Source: Faucicola sp041855445 (lineage in GTDB: Bacteria > Pseudomonadota > Gammaproteobacteria > Pseudomonadales > Moraxellaceae). From it: a stretch of 20,412 nucleotides of DNA. Position 1 is the first letter of the stretch. Each line of letters starts with the position of its first letter. The translations under genes and the position numbers were made by a program. Positions 8,013 through 14,802 of the stretch are shown in pieces. A model generated the notes under the pieces. The model was not told the origin of the DNA. It saw nothing but the letters and a program-made list of their open reading frames with translations, and made no database searches. The stretch covers positions 1 to 20,412 of the forward strand of contig JBHAEG010000011.1 of assembly GCA_041855445.1 (NCBI GenBank), in the 5' to 3' direction.

Positions 8013-9041
8013 TTAGTTTAATATATACTCAAGTATATTTTTAGCAGAACCAGCCTGTGCCAGTCTTGCATTTTGTCCTGCCCACAATGAAGAAAACTCA
8101 TCAGAGCCTTGTTTTTCTGCTTGGTTTTTAATTGGATTAGTCACGAATGATGCGTAAGGAAATGCTGGTGCATGTTGATGAATTCCGCCCATTTCCTGAA
8201 TAAATCGATTAGCAATCCCACGGGCAAAACCGCCACTAAAAATATTGGTGATGATGGTATGTTCGGCTCGTTCACTTTGTAATGCTTGTCGATGTACATC
8301 TTTGGTATTTGCTTCATCTGCCAATAAAAATGCAGTGCCAACCTGTATCGCATCTGCTCCTAATATAAAAGCTGATTTTGCAGTTAAATTATCACTAATA
8401 CCGCCAGCACCAATCACAGGAATTTTTACATGCTTTTTAATATTAGGTAATAAACTAAATGTACCTGATTGCGTTGTTAAATCTTGTGATAAAAACATAC
8501 CTCGATGTCCGCCTGCTTCTAATCCCTGAGCAATAATTGCATCAACACCTTGTTTTTCAAGATATTTTGCTTCTTTAACAGTGGTTGCGGTTGATAAAAT
8601 TTTTGCACCAGATTTTTTAACAAGCATGAATAAATCATTGTCAGGTAAGCCAAAATGAAAACTAATCACAGGAATTTTCAAATCTGCGACTAATTCTGCC
8701 GTTTGTTGGTCAAAAGGTTGTCTTGCTCCAGTTGAAAGAATATCTGCTTTAGTTAAACCAAATTCTTGATAATAGGGCTTTAACGTTTCAAACCATAAAT
8801 CCTGCATGTGTTGGGTGTATACTGGCGGTTGATGAGCAAAAAAATTTAGATTAAAAGCTTGCTCGGTCTGTTGGCGGATTTGTGATACTTCATGTTCAAT
8901 TTGGCTAAACGATAGCATGGCACATGGTAATGAACCTAATCCACCTGCCTGACAAACGGCAATCGTTAAACGACTATCTTGCACTCCTGCCATTGGTGCT
9001 TGAATAATAGGTTTTTCAATGGATAATTTTTGTAAAAACAT
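8013..9041 (-). CDS. Nitronate monooxygenase (2-nitropropane dioxygenase family, FMN)
   Basis: The 342-residue TIM-barrel flavoprotein is of the NMO/IMPDH-like family, which oxidises alkyl nitronates such as propionate 3-nitronate using FMN and oxygen. Seen: the opening PIIQAPMAGVQD (11-22), GGLGSLP (33-39), a VISFHFGLP segment (125-133) with the conserved His129, the EAGGHRG turn (175-181), the phosphate-binding GAGGISD (211-217) and GADAIQVGTAFLL (228-240). Length is normal. A ribosome site AAGGA precedes the ATG. It is divergent from the vWA gene across a 197-base spacer. It probably detoxifies nitronates; a physiological substrate cannot be fixed from sequence. No tie to the neighbouring operon is evident. 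Confidence 0.9.
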   Translation of the reverse strand: MFLQKLSIEKPIIQAPMAGVQDSRLTIAVCQAGGLGSLPCAMLSFSQIEHEVSQIRQQTEQAFNLNFFAHQPPVYTQHMQDLWFETLKPYYQEFGLTKADILSTGARQPFDQQTAELVADLKIPVISFHFGLPDNDLFMLVKKSGAKILSTATTVKEAKYLEKQGVDAIIAQGLEAGGHRGMFLSQDLTTQSGTFSLLPNIKKHVKIPVIGAGGISDNLTAKSAFILGADAIQVGTAFLLADEANTKDVHRQALQSERAEHTIITNIFSGGFARGIANRFIQEMGGIHQHAPAFPYASFVTNPIKNQAEKQGSDEFSSLWAGQNARLAQAGSAKNILEYILN

Positions 9042-9238
9042 ATATTTTCCTTTTTTGATTACAAAATATTTTCAAACAGAAAACTAACTATAATGAAAAT
9101 ATGCTGTCGTAACAAGTGAGTAAAATCACCAAGTATTTTTCACCAATTCTTCATAAATTTATCAGTTGAATTTTTCACTATTTTTTGACTAAAATAAGGT
9201 TTGGCTAAATTGTTATTTGTATTATATAAGGAAAAAAA

Positions 9239-9970
9239 ATGTATCAGTCTAATTTGCGTACGCTTGATTATGAAAATAATACCTCTCAACGAACGTTATG
9301 TGTTTTAGTATTGGATTTGTCTGACACTATGGCTATGCCAGCTGGAATAAACAGTAACAAACGCCGTATTGATATGTTAAATGAAGGTATTCAACAATTT
9401 CATCAAGATTTAATGCAAGATGAAACTGCCAGAAACCGAGTCCGTTTAGCGATTGTAATAGTCGGTGGTCCCAATAATAAGGCAGAAATTTCAATGAGTT
9501 GGACAGATGCCATTAATTTTACTCCTGTCAGTTATCGTGCTAATGGGCTAACACCTCTTGGTGAGGGAGTTTGTCTGGCGTTAGATTTGATTCAAGATGA
9601 AAGGAAAAATTTGACAGATGCAGGTATTGGTCGTACTCGCCCATGGATGATTATTTTGACTGATGGATTACCAACAGATTCACAAGATATTTGGCAAGCG
9701 GCAATCCAACGATGCAAAGATGCAGAAAAGAACAACCATTGTGTTATTTTTCCTGTCCTGGTTGATGGGAATGATGCTCAAGTTCAGACATTACAAGAAC
9801 TATCTATTGAAAAACCAAAACATCTGTCCTCTGTCAAATTTGTTGAATTTTTTCAATGGCTATCAACAAGTATAAAAGTATACTCTCGCTCACGCCCAAA
9901 TGCAAACGCGTCAGTAACGATACAGTTAGGTAGTATCGCACCGCCTTCTTCTTGGGAAACTACAAATTAA
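9239..9970 (+). CDS. TerY-like von Willebrand A domain protein, first gene of operon
   Basis: The 243-residue protein is almost entirely one vWA domain. The metal-binding MIDAS site is visible: D26-L-S28-D-T30, Thr105 in GLTPLG and Asp142 in ILTDGLPTDS. There is no signal peptide or membrane segment, so it should be cytosolic. TerY-type vWA proteins occur next to a PP2C phosphatase and an unusual kinase in the TerY-P triad of Ter stress systems, and the same two families follow here. The usual role is a metal-dependent protein-binding scaffold. A ribosome site (AAGGA) lies before the ATG. The gene heads a six-gene run on one strand, with 52 bases to the next gene; a promoter must lie in the 9042-9238 spacer, but I see only weak candidates. 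The domain assignment is secure; partners are inferred. Confidence 0.88.
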   Translation: MYQSNLRTLDYENNTSQRTLCVLVLDLSDTMAMPAGINSNKRRIDMLNEGIQQFHQDLMQDETARNRVRLAIVIVGGPNNKAEISMSWTDAINFTPVSYRANGLTPLGEGVCLALDLIQDERKNLTDAGIGRTRPWMIILTDGLPTDSQDIWQAAIQRCKDAEKNNHCVIFPVLVDGNDAQVQTLQELSIEKPKHLSSVKFVEFFQWLSTSIKVYSRSRPNANASVTIQLGSIAPPSSWETTN

Positions 9971-10022
9971 TAGATAATTTAATTATAAAAAATTGTAAAG
10001 TAATTTTTTTGAGGGGGGAATA

Positions 10023-11738
10023 ATGATGAATTGGAATATTAATCAGGCAAGCTGTATTGGTAAATCTCATATAGACAATAATTTACCTAATCAAGACGCA
10101 TATGTGATTAAACAAGATGATAACTTAGGTATCAAGGTTTGTGTTGTATGTGATGGGGCTGGCTCGGCAAAATATGCTCATGATGGTTCTCGTTATTTTT
10201 CCCAACAAATTGCACTGACGTTATTTATTGTTGGTGACCTTATTATTAAAAATTTAATGGCTAATAAGCTATCAATTGAGCAATTAGCCAATGACACACC
10301 TAATAATATTCAACAAGCAATTATTCTTAATATCAATTTCATTCGAGCAAATGCATTAACTAATTTATTAAAAGATAGCCAAGATAGCTTATACAACTAT
10401 CATACGACAGTAATCGGTATTTTGTTATTAGAAAAACTTAATAAAGCTTTAGTATTTCAACTGGGGGATGGCAATATTATTCATAGCCGTTTTGCAGTGA
10501 ATAATCAACACATTGATTATTTTGCTGATATACAAATTAGTGATACGCATACTGATAGTTCGGCATATGTTAATGAAACATATTTTATTACTCAAGATGA
10601 CTGGGAAAAACATCTGCATTTAAATTGGATTGATGTAACGGATAAGCATTTGTTAGCATTAATGACCGATGGTTGCGGTGATTTAGTGATTGCAGGCGGT
10701 GTCAAACCAAAACAAATTTATCGACCTTTTTTTGCCAATTTAATATTTAATGTGTTATCAACACAAGCTCAACATAATCAGTCAAAAGCAGAAATTACGA
10801 AGCAAGTTAATCACATTATGTTTCAGGCGATTGAAAATCCTGCCACATATCGTCTTACTTCTGATGATAAAACATTAATATTACTGATTAAAAATGATGG
10901 TAACAGTTATGCAGGGATTGAACCAATTTTGGACAATCCACTAAAAAAAACCCCTCAGCCTATATCAAATACTATAGATATATCAACGCCAATGGTGGTG
11001 ACAACACACAATGTACCAACTACATTTGAGCCAATTCAACATCAATTCCAGCATCAATCACAAGATGATACAATTAAAAAAAATAATCAATCTAACAAAA
11101 GAATGATGTTTACAACGTTAGCAAGCTTACTATTATTGGTTGGCTTGGCTGTATTGACTTGGCTTAATCAAGAAATATTGCTACAAAAGTTGTATCAATA
11201 TAAAATAATTACACCTGCAACAACAGCCGTATCAGTAGAAAATAAACAGCCTGTTCGTCCTGCTCCTTTACCTAAATTATCCGCATATCCAATTAATCAT
11301 CAGTTAATTATTCATAACATACAGCCAAAGCAATCATTTTTATCAACAATTATGATGTTGCCTAAAGATGTCGCTTTAGCTGATATCAGTCAAGAAAAAC
11401 TGGTAGCAACGGTTGATAATTTATCTGTGATGGCAAAAGCTCAATGTTCTGCAACGACTTCACCACAGATAATAACTGATAAGATTGATTTTATATTGCC
11501 TGCTCATAATCAAACGAAAGATTGGCAATATTTTTCTTGTAAAATAACATTGTGGGCAGTAAATGATAAAAAACAGCCAACCGACTTGCCCACAACTACA
11601 ACAAAGATTACATTATCGACAGGGTTTGATAGTTTAGTAAAAAAAGCAAATAACAATCCATCTAACGAAAACAGCCATAGTGAACCAATAAATCTTTGGA
11701 TATACTATTTACCAACGTCTACACAATTAGATAAGTAA
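10023..11738 (+). CDS. Membrane-anchored PP2C-type Ser/Thr phosphatase with periplasmic tail
   Basis: The 571-residue protein has a PP2C catalytic domain at about 1-290: NQD with Asp25, VVCDGAGSA with Asp44, TTVIGILL (128-135), QLGDGNI with Asp149, ALMTDGCGD with Asp216 and TSDDKT (279-284). These are the metal-binding aspartates, so it should be an active Mn/Mg phosphatase. A Gln/Pro/Thr-rich linker (about 300-360) leads to one membrane segment (361-380) and a 190-residue tail predicted to be outside the inner membrane; I do not recognise the tail. The strong ribosome site GAGGGGGG lies 4 bases before the first ATG and 7 before the second, so the real start may be 10026. It is 12 bases from the kinase gene and likely reverses that kinase's phosphorylation. 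Confidence 0.85.
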   Translation: MMNWNINQASCIGKSHIDNNLPNQDAYVIKQDDNLGIKVCVVCDGAGSAKYAHDGSRYFSQQIALTLFIVGDLIIKNLMANKLSIEQLANDTPNNIQQAIILNINFIRANALTNLLKDSQDSLYNYHTTVIGILLLEKLNKALVFQLGDGNIIHSRFAVNNQHIDYFADIQISDTHTDSSAYVNETYFITQDDWEKHLHLNWIDVTDKHLLALMTDGCGDLVIAGGVKPKQIYRPFFANLIFNVLSTQAQHNQSKAEITKQVNHIMFQAIENPATYRLTSDDKTLILLIKNDGNSYAGIEPILDNPLKKTPQPISNTIDISTPMVVTTHNVPTTFEPIQHQFQHQSQDDTIKKNNQSNKRMMFTTLASLLLLVGLAVLTWLNQEILLQKLYQYKIITPATTAVSVENKQPVRPAPLPKLSAYPINHQLIIHNIQPKQSFLSTIMMLPKDVALADISQEKLVATVDNLSVMAKAQCSATTSPQIITDKIDFILPAHNQTKDWQYFSCKITLWAVNDKKQPTDLPTTTTKITLSTGFDSLVKKANNNPSNENSHSEPINLWIYYLPTSTQLDK

Positions 11739-11750
11739 AGGGAAACAGTC

Positions 11751-14105
11751 ATGTTAGTATATCTAGTAAAAAATGATGGGGCAAGTAAACCTATTCATTT
11801 ACAGGAAAATCAGAAAATTGGCTCGGGGGGCATGGGGAGTGTATGGCGTGTTGGTAATTTGTTTGGTACAGGTAATATGGTGGTTAAAATATTTCATGAC
11901 CCCAAAGACCCGAAAACTACCAGTGAAGCAAAATTATGGAGTATGATACGTAACCCACCTGAACATATTGCACAAACGATTGGTGGTGTAACATATACGC
12001 AGTTTGCTTGGCCACAATACATTGTCACTGATGACCATCAACAATTTATTGGTTATGCCATGCCTGAAGTTGATATTCAACAGTCTATGTCTTTAGTACC
12101 ATTTACTCAAGCCAACGAAGGCAAAAAAATATTAACACCATATCAAGACAGTCTTTATTATCGGATACAGCTTGGAGCTAATATCAGTGCATTAATGGAG
12201 GATTTACATCAGCATGGTCATGCGTTCATTGATTTTAAAGAACTTAATTTACGATTAATGCCCGAACGTAATAACCGACCTGAAAAAGGTTTTATTGTTT
12301 GTTTTATTGATTGTGATGATTATTTAATTACTGACAAAGATAATCGTTATCCATGTTCAGTCATTTCTGCAGAAATGACGAGTCCTGAATATCATCAGCA
12401 TCAGCAAATTCAGCAATTAGATAAATATCATGACCGATTTGTGTTAGCCATCATTTTATTTAAGATTTTAAACTATGAAATTCACCCATTTACTGGCATT
12501 CCTGTATCAGATTGGGTAAGAAAGTTACCCTGTCAAGATATTGATGAACGTATTGAACATCAATTATATGCGTATGGTATTGAACCTAGCACTGATGTCA
12601 GACCTTTAAGAAAAAGTATTCATACATTTTGGGACGATAAAACAAGACAGATGTTTGATAAAGCATTTTTATCTAAAGACCCTAAAAAACGTCCGAGTGC
12701 TGGAGAATGGCGAGACCATTTGCGTGGTTTAATTCAAAATTATGAAGCTACTTTTACTAGATGCAAAAAATATCCACAAGATACTCGACATATTTATTTT
12801 TTAGGTAAAAATTGTTATCGTTGTGCGATGGAGCAAGGACTAACAGATACTCCATATAATGCTACTCCAAATAATACACACATAGCGACTGCCAGTGCAG
12901 AACCAACGATAAATAATAATAATGTAGCAACTACTGCTACTCCAAAAAAAGATGTACACATAGCGACCGCCAGTGCAGAACCAACGATAAATAATAATGT
13001 AGCAACTACTGCTACCCAAAAAAAAGATGCACACATAGCAACTGCCAGTGCAGAACCAATCATAGAAGTAGACAGACCTGCTATAAACCAACAAAAACTT
13101 ATTGCTAATAAAAATAACTCTGCCACGCAACCACAAGTTGCTCCAAACACACCACCTAGGCTACCTACTCAAGGTCAAACTCAATCAAAACTCAATGGCT
13201 GGGTTATTTTAGCTGGATTATTTATCATGTTATTTGTTGGTGTGATGTTTTACAACAGTATCACAACTGAAGAAACTAATAATACATCTGCTCAACCAAC
13301 ACAACAATTATCAGAATATCAACAAATCATGAATGATTTGCCTAAAAAAACAGAAAATATTAATAAACAGCTTAGAATAATTAACCAAAAAGGTGGTGCA
13401 GGTAAAGAATTAACCCTGAGTAGTGCCTCAACACTGTATCAAAACACTCTTGATTTATCACCAGATTTTTTTAATCAGGTCATGAGTGTCGCAAAACAAT
13501 CTCATTTGGAAGTAGAGGCACTGGTTAATGCCGCAATCTCGGAAGACATTGCAGAAACTCAACGGTTAGCTAAAGCATCATTTCGTAATGCTGACATGAA
13601 ATATTTTTCGCAATATTCTGTGAATAAAACGTTAGCTAAACAACTAAACGATGAGGCAAAAAATCAATTTTGGGAACAGAAAAATCGACAATCGGCACTA
13701 TATTTGCAAGCTAAAGCGGTAAAAAATCGGCCGTTACATAGTGAATACGTTGCAAATTTAGCCTTTTATCTATTCAAGAATAATTATCCGTATACGAAAA
13801 AATTTGTGTTGTATGCGTTACAAACTCCTCGTAATAGTGACAAATTTCCAAACACATATATGATGGAGCTATTAGCAGGCTTGGCAGTTAAAGAAGGTGA
13901 TGAAGAAACGGCAACTGGGCTATTATTAACCCAATTTTATACAGTTAAAGACAAAGACGAGCGTTGTAAAAATATGCGCAAATATTCGGAAAACTATCCT
14001 GACTTAGTTCCAATAGCAGAACAAGTCTTTGAAATCATTGCACGCCAAGATGCAGAAGGAAAATTTGCTGAACCAATACCTGATGTATGTTTATCAGTTT
14101 TTTAA
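11751..14105 (+). CDS. Transmembrane TerY-P-type protein kinase with Cys cluster and periplasmic domain
   Basis: The kinase domain spans about 20-335. It has the glycine loop IGSGGMGSV (23-31), Lys46 in VVKIF, the catalytic loop IDFKELN (160-166; D161, K163, N166) and a metal-binding IDCDD with Asp187 where ordinary kinases have DFG. The HRD histidine/arginine are replaced, a divergence expected of TerY-P kinases. After it come C338 and the CYRC pair (355/358) with a nearby His347, a possible zinc site. A Thr/Ala/Asn linker with a 25-26 residue tandem repeat (377-436) follows, then a membrane segment (484-501) and a 280-residue helical, TPR-like tail predicted periplasmic. The layout cytosolic kinase-membrane-sensor resembles PknB, though without PASTA repeats. 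It sits between the phosphatase and the RDD gene. Activity is probable, targets are inferred. Confidence 0.85.
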   Translation: MLVYLVKNDGASKPIHLQENQKIGSGGMGSVWRVGNLFGTGNMVVKIFHDPKDPKTTSEAKLWSMIRNPPEHIAQTIGGVTYTQFAWPQYIVTDDHQQFIGYAMPEVDIQQSMSLVPFTQANEGKKILTPYQDSLYYRIQLGANISALMEDLHQHGHAFIDFKELNLRLMPERNNRPEKGFIVCFIDCDDYLITDKDNRYPCSVISAEMTSPEYHQHQQIQQLDKYHDRFVLAIILFKILNYEIHPFTGIPVSDWVRKLPCQDIDERIEHQLYAYGIEPSTDVRPLRKSIHTFWDDKTRQMFDKAFLSKDPKKRPSAGEWRDHLRGLIQNYEATFTRCKKYPQDTRHIYFLGKNCYRCAMEQGLTDTPYNATPNNTHIATASAEPTINNNNVATTATPKKDVHIATASAEPTINNNVATTATQKKDAHIATASAEPIIEVDRPAINQQKLIANKNNSATQPQVAPNTPPRLPTQGQTQSKLNGWVILAGLFIMLFVGVMFYNSITTEETNNTSAQPTQQLSEYQQIMNDLPKKTENINKQLRIINQKGGAGKELTLSSASTLYQNTLDLSPDFFNQVMSVAKQSHLEVEALVNAAISEDIAETQRLAKASFRNADMKYFSQYSVNKTLAKQLNDEAKNQFWEQKNRQSALYLQAKAVKNRPLHSEYVANLAFYLFKNNYPYTKKFVLYALQTPRNSDKFPNTYMMELLAGLAVKEGDEETATGLLLTQFYTVKDKDERCKNMRKYSENYPDLVPIAEQVFEIIARQDAEGKFAEPIPDVCLSVF
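12879..13058 (+). repeat. In-frame tandem repeat in the kinase linker (78/75/27 bases)
   Basis: Unit 1 (12879-12956, 26 codons) and unit 2 (12957-13031, 25 codons) encode HIATASAEPTINNN followed by VATTAT, P/Q, KKD and V/A, differing by one Asn codon and a few bases. A third, partial unit covers 13032-13058 (HIATASAEP). The high DNA identity indicates recent duplication, so copy number may vary between strains. It lengthens the flexible linker between the Cys cluster and the membrane segment. Confidence 0.9.
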
Positions 14106-14136
14106 TTTAAAAAAATCATAGATAGGTTGGAATTTC

Positions 14137-14787
14137 ATGAAGACTGTTTATAAAATCTGCAAAAAATGTGGACAAGGTTTACCAAAAAACATTTTAAGCT
14201 GTCCAAACTGTGGCTGTTATGATTTTGTTATGCCAGATGATATTTCAACAACAAATGATGTGCCTCTGCAAATTCATGTACCTATTAACGAGGAAATTTA
14301 TCAGCCAATATCTGATAATGTGGCTACCAATATCCAGCCAGTATTGACGGAACCTGTCGTAAATTCAGTATTGCCAAATCCACAAAAGCCTGCCTATCGT
14401 ATGCAGTATGCAGGATTTTTTCGCCGTTTCTTTGCCTATGTATTTGATGTTTTATTTATTTTTGTGGCTATGGGGTTAATTTACCAGATTTTATTAATTG
14501 ATTTAAATTTAAATGATGAAACAATAAGTTTAATAACATTAATTTTTTATTTAATTGTCATGGCATTAACAACCAGTCGAGGCAGGCAGGCAAGCATTGG
14601 TAAAATTATGATGGGGCTTTGGGTTTTTGATACGAATGGTAAAAGAATTGGTTTTTGGCATGCTTTCTTTAGAGAGTTTATAAAATTAATTTTATTACCC
14701 TGTACATTTATTATGATATTTGCAAGTAGAAAACAAGGGTTGCATGATTTAATTGTAAATACCGTTGTTTTGTTCGATGTCGATTAA
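14137..14787 (+). CDS. Zinc-ribbon RDD-family membrane protein
   Basis: The 216-residue protein starts with a zinc-ribbon of two CxxC pairs (C8/C11 and C22/C25). A Pro/Asn-rich linker follows, then an RDD domain from about 90. The RDD domain shows YAGFFRRFFAYVFDVLFIF (91-109) with the conserved Arg and Asp, two to three hydrophobic segments, the SRGRQASIGKIMMGLWV signature (147-163) and a closing RKQGLHDLIVNTVV (198-211). RDD proteins are small inner-membrane proteins of mostly unknown role, some linked to transport. The soluble zinc ribbon should face the cytosol, like the kinase and vWA protein, and might dock them. The gaps are 31 bases before and 15 bases after, so it belongs to the operon. 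The domain call is good, the function unknown. Confidence 0.82.
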   Translation: MKTVYKICKKCGQGLPKNILSCPNCGCYDFVMPDDISTTNDVPLQIHVPINEEIYQPISDNVATNIQPVLTEPVVNSVLPNPQKPAYRMQYAGFFRRFFAYVFDVLFIFVAMGLIYQILLIDLNLNDETISLITLIFYLIVMALTTSRGRQASIGKIMMGLWVFDTNGKRIGFWHAFFREFIKLILLPCTFIMIFASRKQGLHDLIVNTVVLFDVD

Positions 14788-14802
14788 TTAAATTAAATAT
14801 AA

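Noticed and set aside
9042..9238. A sigma-70 promoter for the six-gene operon (TATAAT at 9089 or TTGACT at 9185)
   Set aside because: TATAAT at 9089-9094 has no acceptable -35 at 16-18 bases, and TTGACT at 9185-9190 has no good -10 at proper spacing. The operon promoter is probably in this spacer but I cannot place it.
12815..13150. Two overlapping minus-strand reading frames with repetitive hydrophobic sequence
   Set aside because: They are antisense to the kinase linker repeat; the repeat keeps the frames open. No ribosome site or family match, and the plus-strand kinase is clearly coding.
9239..14105. The vWA/PP2C/kinase trio as a stand-alone antiphage or tellurite-resistance island
   Set aside because: No other Ter defence or DNA-processing genes lie next to it, and the tight linkage to SEDS and PBP genes argues for an envelope role. 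It cannot be fully excluded.
11751..14105. PASTA repeats in the kinase tail
   Set aside because: The tail is helical with TPR-like spacing and lacks the beta-rich PASTA pattern; the tandem repeat lies before the membrane segment in a disordered linker.
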